Made by a program: the position numbers and the translations under genes
Part shown: positions 9,738 through 19,128 of the stretch, piece by piece
Layout of the letters: each line of letters opens with the position of its first letter
Numbering within the stretch: the stretch's first letter is position 1
DNA from: Castellaniella sp034674885
Lineage (GTDB): Bacteria > Pseudomonadota > Gammaproteobacteria > Burkholderiales > Burkholderiaceae_B
DNA length: 54,208 nt
Direction of reading: 5' to 3'
NCBI RefSeq assembly: GCF_034674885.1
Contig: NZ_JAUCDS010000021.1
Coordinates: 1 to 54,208 of the forward strand
Notes under the pieces: generated by a model
Database searches by the model: none
What the model saw: only the letters and a program-made list of their open reading frames with translations
What the model was told of the DNA's origin: nothing

Positions 9738-10943
9738 ATGTCCTCTATCTTCGCTTCCGTCGAACTCGCCCCTCGCGACCCCATTCTGGGGCTGAACGAA
9801 CAATTCAAAACCGACACCCGGTCCACCAAGGTCAACCTGGGCGTGGGTGTCTATACCGACGACGCGGGCCACATTCCGCTGCTGAAAGCAGTGCGCAAGG
9901 CTGAAGCCACGCTGTTCGAACAGGCTGCGCCGCGCAACTACCTGCCCATCGACGGCATCCCCGGCTACAACCAGGGTGCCGCCGCCCTGCTGCTGGGCGC
10001 GAAATCGCCGCTGCTGGCTTCCCACCGTTCCGTCACCGTCCAGACCCTGGGCGGCACCGGTGCCCTGAAGGTCGGCGCCGACTTCCTGAAACGCATCCTG
10101 CCCAATGCGCAGGTCGCCATCAGCAACCCCAGCTGGGCCAACCACGAGGCCCTATTCTCAGCTGCCGGCTTTCCCGTCGTCAGCTACGATTACTATGACG
10201 CCACAACTCACGGCCTGAACTTCGACGGCATGCTGGCCTCCCTGAAGGCGCTGCCCGCCGGCACCATCGTCGTGCTGCACGCCTGCTGCCACAACCCTAC
10301 GGGCGTCGACCCCACCGCCGAACAATGGCGCGACATCGCCCAGGCCCTGCAGGCCGGCCAGCTGGTGCCGTTCCTGGACATCGCCTACCAGGGCTTCGGC
10401 GCCGGTCTGGAAGAAGACTCTGCCGTCGTACGCCTGTTCGCCGACCTGGGCATGACGATGTTCATCAGTTCCTCGTTCTCGAAATCGTTTTCGCTGTATG
10501 GCGAACGCGTGGGCGCGCTGACCCTGGTCACCAGCGGCGACGATGAAAGCGCCCGGGTGCTCAGCCAGCTGAAACGCGTCATCCGCACCAACTATTCCAA
10601 CCCACCCACCCACGGCGGCGCCCTGGTGTCCACGGTGTTGAACACGCCCGAACTGTTTTCCCTGTGGTCCGAGGAACTGGCCGGAATGCGCGACCGCATC
10701 CGCACCATGCGCCATCAGCTGGTCGAACAGATCCAAGCCAACGGCGTCGACCAGGACTTCAGTTTCGTCAAGGCGCAGCGCGGCATGTTCTCCTATTCCG
10801 GGCTGACCAAACCCCAGGTCGAACGCCTGCGCGAAGACTTCGGCATCTATGCAGTGGGCAGCGGTCGCATCTGCGTGGCAGCCCTGAACAGCGCCAACGT
10901 CGATTACGTGGCCCGCGCCATCGCCCACGTGCTGAAGGGATGA
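9738..10943 (+). CDS. tyrB: Aspartate/aromatic amino-acid aminotransferase
   Basis: A 401-residue PLP aminotransferase of subgroup I-alpha, which swaps amino groups between glutamate and aspartate, tyrosine or phenylalanine. The PLP lysine is K249 in SSSFSKSFSLYGERVGAL. The cofactor-binding HNPTGVDPT and the C-terminal RICVAALN (substrate carboxylate Arg) are present. The start ATG 9738 yields the family-typical MSSIFASVELAPRDPILGLNE; the longer open frame from 9642 lacks similarity. TyrB and AspC cannot be separated by reading alone. Two hairpin repeats follow before lexA. Confidence 0.9.
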   Translation: MSSIFASVELAPRDPILGLNEQFKTDTRSTKVNLGVGVYTDDAGHIPLLKAVRKAEATLFEQAAPRNYLPIDGIPGYNQGAAALLLGAKSPLLASHRSVTVQTLGGTGALKVGADFLKRILPNAQVAISNPSWANHEALFSAAGFPVVSYDYYDATTHGLNFDGMLASLKALPAGTIVVLHACCHNPTGVDPTAEQWRDIAQALQAGQLVPFLDIAYQGFGAGLEEDSAVVRLFADLGMTMFISSSFSKSFSLYGERVGALTLVTSGDDESARVLSQLKRVIRTNYSNPPTHGGALVSTVLNTPELFSLWSEELAGMRDRIRTMRHQLVEQIQANGVDQDFSFVKAQRGMFSYSGLTKPQVERLREDFGIYAVGSGRICVAALNSANVDYVARAIAHVLKG

Positions 10944-10950
10944 GACAGGA

Positions 10951-11010
10951 CACATAACAGTCCCCTGCGGACTGTTATGTGCCTGACGAATCCGAACCGC
11001 TTGCAAGCGG
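10951..11010 (+). repeat. Modular double-hairpin repeat, copy 1
   Basis: Hairpin A is a perfect 13-bp stem, CACATAACAGTCC (10951-10963) with GGACTGTTATGTG (10969-10981) and loop CCTGC. A linker, CTGACGAATCCGAA, follows. Hairpin B is the 14-nt palindrome CCGCTTGCAAGCGG (10997-11010). No T-tract follows, so this does not look like a simple terminator, although it begins 8 nt after the tyrB stop. Copies 2 and 3 share the CAGTCC core, the short G+C-rich loop and the linker. Confidence 0.75.
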
Positions 11011-11024
11011 TGAGGTGGATGAGC

Positions 11025-11080
11025 CCAGGCATGGGGCAGTCCTGGCGGACTGCCCCATGCCTGGCGAACCGAGCCGCTTG
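11025..11080 (+). repeat. Modular double-hairpin repeat, copy 2
   Basis: Hairpin A is a perfect 18-bp stem, CCAGGCATGGGGCAGTCC (11025-11042) with its exact complement at 11047-11064 and loop TGGC. The linker (CTGGCGAACCGAG) matches copy 1 with few changes and runs into CCGCTTG, where hairpin B is cut short. It lies directly upstream of the lexA promoter. Stem bases differ from copy 1 but stay paired. Confidence 0.75.
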
Positions 11081-11106
11081 CCTTATCCAGGGGATTCCGA
11101 CAAAAT
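11078..11106 (+). promoter_or_regulatory. Candidate lexA promoter
   Basis: TTGCCT (11078-11083) and CAAAAT (11101-11106), separated by exactly 17 bp, are the best -35/-10 pair before lexA. Each matches its consensus at four of six positions. Transcription would begin near 11113, inside the SOS box. Confidence 0.5.
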
Positions 11107-11109
11107 ACA

Positions 11110-11129
11110 GGCTGTGTTTTCATCCAGTA
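11110..11129. promoter_or_regulatory. SOS box (LexA operator) of lexA
   Basis: The core is CTGT-N8-CCAG (11112-11127), followed by TA, one base from the perfect CTGT-N8-ACAG. It lies just downstream of the candidate -10 and 8 bp before the lexA ATG. That position fits autorepression by LexA. Confidence 0.72.
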
Positions 11130-11136
11130 GCGCGCC

Positions 11137-11859
11137 ATGTCCCTGAAGCTTACTGCCCGTCAGTCCCAGATCCTGGATCTGATCGTCCAGGCCATCACAC
11201 AGACGGGGCGCCCGCCCACTCGGGCTGAAATCGCCCGGGCACTGGGTTTCCGGTCCGCCAACGCGGCAGAAGACCATCTGCGCGCCCTGGAACGCAAGGG
11301 CTATATCCAACTGGCTGCCGGCACCTCGCGCGGCATCCAACTCACCGCCCTGGCGCAATCCCCAGCGTCGGCTGTGTCGTCCGTAGCACAGGCCCCGGCA
11401 GCATCCGGGTTGGCCGCACCCACGCTTCAGGCGCCGCCCGGCGGTCCGACCTGGATCGAACCCGCCGACAGCCGCCTGGTGCCGCTGGTGGGCCGCGTCG
11501 CCGCCGGCAGCCCCGTCCTGGCGGCCGAACATGTCGAACGCGAAATCCCCCTGGCCCCCCACCTGTTCGAGGCTGCCCCCGATTACCTGCTGCGCGTGCG
11601 CGGCAGCAGCATGCGCGACGCCGGCATCCTGGACGGCGACCTGCTGGCGGTGCGCAGTACGCCCCAGGCCCGCCACGGTCAGATCGTGGTCGCCCGCCTG
11701 GGCGACGACGTGACCGTCAAGCGCCTGGACCACCAGGGCCGCCGCATCCGCCTGCTGCCCGAAAACCCCGACTTCCAGCCCATCGACATCGGCCCAGGCG
11801 ACGACTTCGCCATCGAGGGCATCGCCGTCGGCCTGATCCGCACGACCGCGCTGCATTGA
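11137..11859 (+). CDS. lexA: SOS-response repressor LexA
   Basis: A 240-residue repressor with self-cleaving protease domain. The N-terminal winged helix (1-70; PPTRAEIARALGFRSANAAEDHLRAL) binds DNA. A long Ala/Pro linker (about 72-105) precedes the S24 peptidase fold. The cleavage bond is A123-G124 (VAAGSP), the nucleophile is S158 (GSSMRDAG) and the general base is K195 (VTVKRL). The Ser-Lys spacing of 37 equals that of E. coli. The protein is about 38 residues longer than E. coli LexA (202), mostly in the linker, as seen in other betaproteobacteria. It has an SOS box at its start. Confidence 0.96.
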   Translation: MSLKLTARQSQILDLIVQAITQTGRPPTRAEIARALGFRSANAAEDHLRALERKGYIQLAAGTSRGIQLTALAQSPASAVSSVAQAPAASGLAAPTLQAPPGGPTWIEPADSRLVPLVGRVAAGSPVLAAEHVEREIPLAPHLFEAAPDYLLRVRGSSMRDAGILDGDLLAVRSTPQARHGQIVVARLGDDVTVKRLDHQGRRIRLLPENPDFQPIDIGPGDDFAIEGIAVGLIRTTALH

Positions 11860-11903
11860 TCCCCTGCCTGACGGCGCCAGCGGTCATGGGAGATTCCTCC
11901 GGT

Positions 11904-12296
11904 TCAACGAGTAGCCACAGCGGTGGCTGGCGTGCCGTATTCCAGCATCGCGAGTAGCAAGACGACTGCGGCCTGGCCCAGCATAAAGATCCAGCCCAGC
12001 GCGTTGGGCTGGACCAGACCCAAGGTGGGCAACACGATACTGGCCAACCCCCAAGCGATGTTGCCCACGATGACCACCATGACCGCCCAACGTGGCGGCG
12101 GCTGAACACGCGACAAGCCCCCTATGAAAACAGCGATAGGCAGCAACACAGCGCCGGCCCAGAACAGCAGCGAGGCTGGCAGATATGTGAGCGCGGCAAT
12201 CGTTTCGGAGGCCGCTAGCAGCAGCGCCCCCATCGCCATGCAGGTCGCGGCGTCGAAGGCCAGTAGTGGTTGAAGGCGAATACGGGCGGTAGACAT
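11904..12296 (-). CDS. Small four-helix membrane protein, function unknown
   Basis: A 130-residue protein with four hydrophobic segments (roughly residues 10-32, 40-60, 70-92 and 100-120), predicted to lie in the inner membrane. The start at ATG 12296 was chosen because GAGGAG lies 7 nt upstream. I recognise no named family with confidence. It is divergent from the remains of an XRE/MmyB regulator, with a palindrome between them. This arrangement is typical of a regulator and its target, so the gene may once have been controlled by that now-broken protein. Base composition is slightly less GC-rich than its neighbours. Confidence 0.7.
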   Translation of the reverse strand: MSTARIRLQPLLAFDAATCMAMGALLLAASETIAALTYLPASLLFWAGAVLLPIAVFIGGLSRVQPPPRWAVMVVIVGNIAWGLASIVLPTLGLVQPNALGWIFMLGQAAVVLLLAMLEYGTPATAVATR

Positions 12297-12369
12297 GGCA
12301 AACTCCTCGTGAGCTTTGATCAAGGGTGATGCGGTGCAACTATTCTTGGTCATCCGCGCGCTGGCGTCG

Positions 12370-12386
12370 ATTACCTGGGAGGTAAT
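12370..12386. promoter_or_regulatory. Palindrome, candidate operator of the broken XRE/MmyB regulator
   Basis: ATTACC and GGTAAT (12370-12375, 12381-12386) flank TGGGA, in the gap between the divergent membrane-protein gene and the regulator remnant. A second dyad, ACATTC/GAATGT, lies at 12397-12416. Both are plausible sites for a dimeric regulator; assignment is inference. Confidence 0.4.
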
Positions 12387-12513
12387 TGAACGCAGGACAT
12401 TCGCTCCACAGAATGTTCTAAACTGAACCACAGGCTATGGCATCTATTTCGCGCACAAGGCGAGATTCCAGGTCGATATAGCCGGCTTTGCGACAGACCT
12501 GGAGAAAACCAGG

Positions 12514-12872
12514 ATGACGACGACAGCGGAACTGCAAACCGGCGACTACCTCCGCGTCTGGCGCCAGCCGACCCCGCCATGGCCAATGCGCGCGATGCGA
12601 TAGAGATGATCCTCAAAGGTCACGAGCCGTTCCCGGCGCTCGCCGTCGATCGACACTGGAATCTCATCATGGCCAACGACGCGCTCACCCCGTTTCTCGC
12701 AGACGTGGAGGACCAGGCGTTGCTGACAGCACCGGTGAACGTGCTGCGGCTCAGCCTGCATCCGGGCGGCCTTGCGCCGCGCGACGTTCTGCTGTCCGAG
12801 ATTGCCATCGAGGCATTTTTCCCCGCCGATATCACAAGCAGAAGCCTCTTGAATCCTGCTGACGGCCCATGA
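12514..12872 (+). pseudogene. Remnant of an XRE-family regulator with MmyB-like ligand domain
   Basis: The first codons at ATG 12514 read MTTTAELQTGDYLRVWRQ, the typical opening of MmyB-type helix-turn-helix regulators. The sequence then jumps, in a different frame (from about 12575), to AMANARDAIEMILKGHEPF and APVNVLRLSLHPGGLAPR, which belong to the C-terminal ligand-binding domain. The HTH region between (about 60-70 codons in intact relatives) is missing and the frame is broken: the first frame stops at 12601. The end (LLSEIAIEAFFPADITSRS...) also leaves the family and stops early at 12870-12872. This is an internally deleted, frameshifted and truncated gene. The 97-codon open frame from ATG 12579 would have no DNA-binding domain. 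Confidence 0.8.
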
Positions 12873-12930
12873 ATGGAGTCGTATCAGCCTCGCGGCAGAT
12901 ACGGTACCGGAGTCATCGTGAAACAAAAAA

Positions 12931-12960
12931 CGGGCCTCGCTCCGAAAGAAGCGAGGCCCG
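12931..12960 (-). terminator. Intrinsic terminator of lon
   Basis: An 11-bp stem, CGGGCCTCGCT / AGCGAGGCCCG, with an 8-nt loop. On the minus strand it is followed by TTTTTTG, a U-tract. It lies 31 bp past the lon stop and ends the tig-clpP-clpX-lon cluster. Confidence 0.88.
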
Positions 12961-12990
12961 GTTTCTACAACGTCGACGATGACGCGAGGA

Positions 12991-15450
12991 TCAGTGCTTC
13001 ATCACCCCGCCGCTGCCGGATTCGACTGGCTTGGCGGCAGCCACCGCCTCGGCCGCCAGGCGGGCGACTTCCTCGTCCGAGAGCGGCGTGGGCATATGCT
13101 GCAAAGCGACTTCCAGCACCCGGTCAATCCAGCGCACCGGGATGATCTCCAGGTGGTTTTTGACGTTATCGGGGATTTCCACCAGGTCCTTGACGTTTTC
13201 TTCCGGGATCATCACCGTTTTGATGCCGCCCCGATGGGCCGCCAGCAGCTTTTCCTTCAGGCCACCGATTTCCAGGACCTCGCCACGCAGCGTGATTTCC
13301 CCCGTCATGGCGACATCCGCCCGCACAGGAATGCCCGTCAGGGCCGACACCATGGCCGTGGTGATGGCGATACCGGCCGACGGCCCGTCCTTGGGTGTCG
13401 CGCCTTCCGGGAAATGCACGTGCAGGTCGTGTTTTTCAAAGACCTGATCGGCAATGCCCCAATGGCGGGCGCGGGCGCGCACCACCGTGCGGGCAGCCTC
13501 GACGGATTCCTTCATCACGTCGCCCAGTGAACCGGTGCGCGTGACCACGCCCTTGCCGGGCATGTCGGCCACTTCGATGGTCAGCAGTTCGCCGCCAACT
13601 TCCGTCCAGGCCAGGCCGGTCACCTGCCCGATGCGGTCTTCCTTTTCGGCCACGCCGAAGCTGAAGCGACGCACGCCCAGGTAATCGTTCAGGTTGTGGG
13701 AATCGATGGTCAGGGATTCCTGGACCTTCTCGACCTTGCGGCCCTTGCCGATCGGGTTGGCCGACAACAGGCGCTTGACGGCCTTGCGACAGATCTTGGA
13801 GATTTCCCGTTCCAGCGCCCGTACGCCGGCCTCGCGCGTGTAGTAACGCACGATGTCGCGGATCGCAGCTTCCGTCACCGTCAGTTCACCGTCCTGCACG
13901 CCGTTGTTCTTCATGAGCTTGGGCAGCAGATGGTCAAAAGCGATGTGGACCTTTTCATCTTCCGTATAGCCCGACAGGCGGATGACTTCCATCCGGTCCA
14001 GCAGGGCCGGCGGAATGTTCAGCGTATTGCTGGTGGCCACGAACATCACGTCGGACAGATCGAAATCGACCTCGATGTAGTGGTCCTGGAACGTGTGGTT
14101 CTGTTCCGGGTCCAGGACCTCGAGCAACGCCGAGGAGGGATCCCCACGGAAATCCGCACCCATCTTGTCGATCTCGTCGAGCAGGAACAACGGATTGCGC
14201 ACGCCGACCTTGGCCATGTTCTGCAGGATCTTGCCCGGCATGGAACCAATGTAGGTCCGACGGTGCCCGCGGATCTCGGCCTCGTCACGCACGCCGCCCA
14301 GGGCCATGCGCACGAACTTGCGGTTGGTCGCGCGTGCCACGGACTGCCCCAGGGATGTCTTGCCTACGCCGGGGGGGCCCACCAGGCACAGGATGGGTGC
14401 CTTGAGCTTTTCGACGCGCTGCTGCACGGCCAGGTACTCGACGATGCGTTCCTTGACCTTTTCCAGGCCGTAGTGATCGGCATCCAGGACTTCTTCAGCG
14501 TCCTGCAAGGCGTTGTTGACCCGGCTTTTCTTGTGCCAGGGCAGACCGATCAGGGTATCGATGTAGTTGCGCACCACGGTGGCCTCGGCCGACATGGGTG
14601 ACATCAGCTTCAGCTTCTTGAGTTCGCCATCGGCCTTCTTGCGAGCTTCCTTGGACATGCGGGCGGCCGCGATCTTGCGTTCCAGTTCCTCGATGTCGGC
14701 GCCTTCCTCGCCCTCGCCCAGTTCCTTCTGGATGGCCTTGACCTGCTCGTTCAGGTAGTAGTCGCGCTGGCTTTTCTCCATCTGCTTTTTGACGCGGCCA
14801 CGAATGCGTTTTTCGACCTGCAGGATGTCGATCTCGGATTCCAGCTGCGCCAGCAGGGCTTCCAGGCGCTGCACGGCGCCTTCCATATCGAGCAGGGACT
14901 GTTTCTGTTCGATCTTCAGCGGCAGATGCGCGGCGATGGTATCCGCCAGGCGGCCGGCATCCTCGATGCCGGTCAGCGAAGTCAGGATTTCCTGAGGGAT
15001 TTTCTTGTTCAGTTTGACGTACTGTTCGAACTGAGCCAGCACCGCGCGGCGCAGGGCCTCGGCCTCGGCCTGATCGGAGGCGTCTTCGGCGATGCCCGTG
15101 ACACGGGCCGTGAAATGCGTCTCGGCGTCCGACACTGCATGGATGCGCGCCCGCTGCTGGCCTTCGACCAGCACTTTTACCGTTCCGTCGGGCAGTTTGA
15201 GCATCTGCAGGATGCTGGCCGCGCAGCCGATTTCGTACAGATCGTCGGGCGTGGGGTCGTCCTTGCCGGCGGATTTCTGGGCAACCAGCATGATGTTGTT
15301 GCCGCCTTCCATGGCGAGTTCCAGCGCCTTGATCGAGCGCGGGCGCCCCACGAACAGCGGGATGACCATATGCGGAAAGACCACGACGTCGCGCAGCGGC
15401 AGCAGCGGCAGATCCGCAGGTTCCTGGGTCAGAATCTGACTAGCAGACAT
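12991..15450 (-). CDS. lon: ATP-dependent Lon protease
   Basis: A 819-residue cytoplasmic AAA+ serine protease that removes damaged and regulatory proteins. The N-terminal LON substrate domain (about 1-210) leads into a coiled-coil, the AAA+ module with Walker A GPPGVGKT, and the C-terminal protease domain. The catalytic dyad is S691 (PKDGPSAGIA) and K734 (GLKEKLLAAHRGG), 43 residues apart as in E. coli Lon. The start at 15450 has AGGAAG 7 nt upstream. clpX lies upstream on the same strand, but a strong hairpin between them suggests that lon also has its own promoter. Confidence 0.97.
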   Translation of the reverse strand: MSASQILTQEPADLPLLPLRDVVVFPHMVIPLFVGRPRSIKALELAMEGGNNIMLVAQKSAGKDDPTPDDLYEIGCAASILQMLKLPDGTVKVLVEGQQRARIHAVSDAETHFTARVTGIAEDASDQAEAEALRRAVLAQFEQYVKLNKKIPQEILTSLTGIEDAGRLADTIAAHLPLKIEQKQSLLDMEGAVQRLEALLAQLESEIDILQVEKRIRGRVKKQMEKSQRDYYLNEQVKAIQKELGEGEEGADIEELERKIAAARMSKEARKKADGELKKLKLMSPMSAEATVVRNYIDTLIGLPWHKKSRVNNALQDAEEVLDADHYGLEKVKERIVEYLAVQQRVEKLKAPILCLVGPPGVGKTSLGQSVARATNRKFVRMALGGVRDEAEIRGHRRTYIGSMPGKILQNMAKVGVRNPLFLLDEIDKMGADFRGDPSSALLEVLDPEQNHTFQDHYIEVDFDLSDVMFVATSNTLNIPPALLDRMEVIRLSGYTEDEKVHIAFDHLLPKLMKNNGVQDGELTVTEAAIRDIVRYYTREAGVRALEREISKICRKAVKRLLSANPIGKGRKVEKVQESLTIDSHNLNDYLGVRRFSFGVAEKEDRIGQVTGLAWTEVGGELLTIEVADMPGKGVVTRTGSLGDVMKESVEAARTVVRARARHWGIADQVFEKHDLHVHFPEGATPKDGPSAGIAITTAMVSALTGIPVRADVAMTGEITLRGEVLEIGGLKEKLLAAHRGGIKTVMIPEENVKDLVEIPDNVKNHLEIIPVRWIDRVLEVALQHMPTPLSDEEVARLAAEAVAAAKPVESGSGGVMKH

Positions 15451-15479
15451 GGTTGCTTCCTAAAACGGTTGATTCCAAT

Positions 15480-15507
15480 AAAAAAGGAAGCGCAGGCTTC
15501 CTTTTTT
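15480..15507. terminator. Bidirectional terminator between clpX and lon
   Basis: AAAAAAGGAAGC (15480-15491) pairs with GCTTCCTTTTTT (15496-15507) around a 4-nt loop, giving a 12-bp stem with T-runs on both strands. It should end the clpPX transcript before lon. Confidence 0.85.
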
Positions 15508-15608
15508 GTGTGTTGCCTGCCTACCCATATGGAGCCAGGTGCGGGCCTTTCAAGGCCCGGATGCCTGGGTTCAGTATAAAGGCAGAAGCAGCTCGCCTGA
15601 AGCAATGA

Positions 15609-16904
<1,296 letters not shown>

Positions 16905-16917
16905 GGCAAACCCGTAC

Positions 16918-17577
16918 TTATTTGGTCTCGTCTGTGCGCGAAACCAGGACCTTGTCGATCAGGCCATAGGCCTGGGCGTCATCGGCGGACATGAAGTTGT
17001 CGCGCTCGGTATCGATACCGATACGTTCGATGTCCTGCCCGGTGCGGTCCGCCAGAATGCCGTTCAGGCGCTCGCGCAGGCTGAGGATTTCCTTAGCCTG
17101 GATCTGGATATCGGACGCCTGTCCCTGGGCCCCGCCCGAAGGCTGGTGGATCATGATGCGGGAATTGGGCAAGGCATAGCGCTTGCCCTTTTCGCCGGCT
17201 GCCAGCAGGAACGCCCCCATGCTGGCCGCCAGGCCCGTGCACAGGGTGGAGACGGCCGGCTTGACGAACTGCATGGTGTCGTAGATGGCCATGCCCGCGT
17301 ACACCGACCCGCCCGGCGAGTTGATGTACAGGGAAATGTCTTTGTCAGGGTTCTCCGATTCCAGGAACAGCAGCTGAGCGACGACCAGGTTGGCCGACTG
17401 GTCGTTGACCTGCCCCACGAAGAAGATCACCCGTTCGCGCAGCAGGCGCGAATAGATGTCGTAGGATCGCTCACCCCGACCGGACTGCTCGATCACGATG
17501 GGCACGTAACCCAGAGCGGTGGGGGTGACGGATTCACCCCCATACATCGATGCATAGAAATCGGTGAACCTGGACAT
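16918..17577 (-). CDS. clpP: ClpP, proteolytic subunit of Clp proteases
   Basis: A 219-residue serine peptidase that forms the double-heptamer chamber of ClpXP/ClpAP. The triad is S119 (GLAASMGAF), H144 (RIMIHQP) and D193 (DTERDNF), with the spacing of E. coli ClpP. A short N-terminal propeptide is expected. Start ATG 17577 shares its A with the tig stop (TGATG), suggesting translational coupling. The upstream TTG at 17580 is an unlikely alternative. Confidence 0.97.
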   Translation of the reverse strand: MSRFTDFYASMYGGESVTPTALGYVPIVIEQSGRGERSYDIYSRLLRERVIFFVGQVNDQSANLVVAQLLFLESENPDKDISLYINSPGGSVYAGMAIYDTMQFVKPAVSTLCTGLAASMGAFLLAAGEKGKRYALPNSRIMIHQPSGGAQGQASDIQIQAKEILSLRERLNGILADRTGQDIERIGIDTERDNFMSADDAQAYGLIDKVLVSRTDETK

Positions 17578-18887
17578 CAACGCGTTCCCATCAAGGTATC
17601 AAAATCCACGGTCTCATCGGTCACCTGGGCTGCGGCCAGCACGTGATCGACGACGTTGTCTTCCAGCACCAGCGATTCGATTTCGGCGCGGCGCTGACGA
17701 TCGGACAGATAATAAGCCACAACCTGGGCGGGCTGCTCGTAGCTCTTTGCGAAGTCTTCGATGCGGGCGCGAACCTGTTCGGGCTTTGCCTTCAGGTCAG
17801 CGGCCTTGATCAGTTCGCCCACCAGCAGGCCCAGACGCACGCGGCGCTCGGCCTCCGGACGGAAGGTGTCTTCCGGAATGGGGATGGAATCCGCGTTGGG
17901 CAGACCGCGCTGTTTGAGTTCTTCACGGGCAGCGGCAGTGCGGCTGGCGACCTCGTTGTCGACCAGGGCCTTGGGCAGGTCGAAAGTGCAGGCGGCGGCC
18001 AGGGCATCCATGACGCTGGCTTTGGTGCGACTTTTGGCGCGGGCCTGAGCCTCGCGTTCGACGTTGCCGCGCACTTCGGCCAGCAGGGCTTCGACGTTGC
18101 CTTCGGCCTGGCCCAGCGACTTCGCGAAGTCGGTGTCGACTTCGGGCAGTTCGGGCTCGGCGACTTCTTTCACGGTGATGGTGAATTCAGCTTTTTTGCC
18201 CGCCACGGTGGCACTGCCGTAGTCTTCCGGGAAATCCAGCGGGAAGGTCTTTGTTTCACCAGCCTTCAGGCCGGTGGCGGCTGCTTCGAATTCGGGCAGC
18301 ATGCGGCCCTGTCCCAGCACGAAGGGGAAGTCCTGGGCGCTGCCGCCGTCAAAGGCCACGCCATCGATCGTGCCAGCGAAATCCAGGGTGACGCGATCGC
18401 CGTCCTGGGCAGCGCGATCAGCGGCGGCCTTGAAGACGGTGCGCTGGCGACGCAGGATGTCGATGGTCTTTTGCACTTCGGCATCGCCCACCTGCACGGC
18501 GCTGCGGGTGATCTTCAGGCCGGACAGATCAGGCAGTTCGACGTCCGGATAGACCTCGAACGTGGCGGAAAATTCCATCACGCCTTCTTCGGCGCCTTCG
18601 ATCTTGGGTTCCAGGCTGGGGGAACCGGCGATGCGCAGATTGGCATCGGCGATGACCTTGTCCAGCGACTTGCCGATCTCGGAATTGATCACGTCATAGC
18701 GCACCGAGGGGCCATGGCTGCGTTCGATCACGGCCAGCGGGGCCTTGCCGGGGCGAAACCCATGGACCTTGGCCGTGCGGGCGACGCGTTTGAGTTGTGC
18801 CTGGACTTCTTTTTCCACGTCGGCGACAGAAACGCTCAGATCGACACGGCGCTCCAGGCCGGACAGTTTTTCAACCACGGGCTGCAT
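17577..18887 (-). CDS. tig: Trigger factor chaperone
   Basis: A 436-residue ribosome-bound chaperone and peptidyl-prolyl isomerase. The N-terminal domain holds the ribosome-docking region around GFRPGKAP (E. coli signature GFRxGKxP). The FKBP-like PPIase domain spans about 150-245 (DGDRVTLDFAGTIDGVAFDGG). The C-terminal helical arms form the chaperone cradle. It leads the tig-clpP-clpX cluster. A TAAAAT at 18930-18925 on the minus strand is a possible -10, without a convincing -35. Confidence 0.96.
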   Translation of the reverse strand: MQPVVEKLSGLERRVDLSVSVADVEKEVQAQLKRVARTAKVHGFRPGKAPLAVIERSHGPSVRYDVINSEIGKSLDKVIADANLRIAGSPSLEPKIEGAEEGVMEFSATFEVYPDVELPDLSGLKITRSAVQVGDAEVQKTIDILRRQRTVFKAAADRAAQDGDRVTLDFAGTIDGVAFDGGSAQDFPFVLGQGRMLPEFEAAATGLKAGETKTFPLDFPEDYGSATVAGKKAEFTITVKEVAEPELPEVDTDFAKSLGQAEGNVEALLAEVRGNVEREAQARAKSRTKASVMDALAAACTFDLPKALVDNEVASRTAAAREELKQRGLPNADSIPIPEDTFRPEAERRVRLGLLVGELIKAADLKAKPEQVRARIEDFAKSYEQPAQVVAYYLSDRQRRAEIESLVLEDNVVDHVLAAAQVTDETVDFDTLMGTR

Positions 18888-18981
18888 TCGGAACCTATTG
18901 ATAGTAATGGACAGTAAACGGGCTATTTTAGCGGAAAGTCGGACCCCGCGTAGGCACGCCGAGGCGCCAGGGGTTTCAAGC

Positions 18982-18987
18982 TATAAT
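18982..18987 (+). promoter_or_regulatory. -10 element of the tRNA-Leu promoter
   Basis: A perfect TATAAT lies 14 bp before the first base of the tRNA, with a GC-containing discriminator (ACCCGGC) as in stable-RNA promoters. I see no good -35 at 17 bp. Confidence 0.6.
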
Positions 18988-19001
18988 ACCCGGCTAACCT
19001 A

Positions 19002-19086
19002 GCGAACGTGGCGGAATTGGTAGACGCACCAGATTTAGGTTCTGGCGCCGCAAGGCGTGAGAGTTCAAGTCTCTCCGTTCGCACCA
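19002..19086 (+). tRNA. tRNA-Leu (anticodon UAG)
   Basis: An 85-nt class II tRNA. The acceptor arms GCGAACG (19002-19008) and CGTTCGC (19076-19082) pair fully and CCA is encoded (to 19086, including the discriminator base). The D-arm holds TGGTAGACGC. The anticodon stem CCAGA/TCTGG closes loop TTTAGGT with anticodon TAG at 19036-19038. A long variable arm (GCGCCGCAAGGCGT) and the T-loop GTTCAAGTC confirm leucine class. It reads CUN codons, mainly CUA. Confidence 0.98.
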
Positions 19087-19128
19087 CGTCTCCCATCATA
19101 CTCCGCCCGATCGGTCGTCTCCCGGCCC

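Noticed and set aside
12579..12872. 97-codon open frame as a genuine small gene
   Set aside because: It is the ligand-domain fragment of a broken XRE/MmyB regulator. The true N-terminus lies just upstream in another frame and the DNA-binding part is missing.
19002..19086. tRNA-Leu as attachment site of a genomic island carrying the efflux operon
   Set aside because: No integrase gene and no second copy of the tRNA 3' end were seen up to the end of the window, and base composition does not change sharply.
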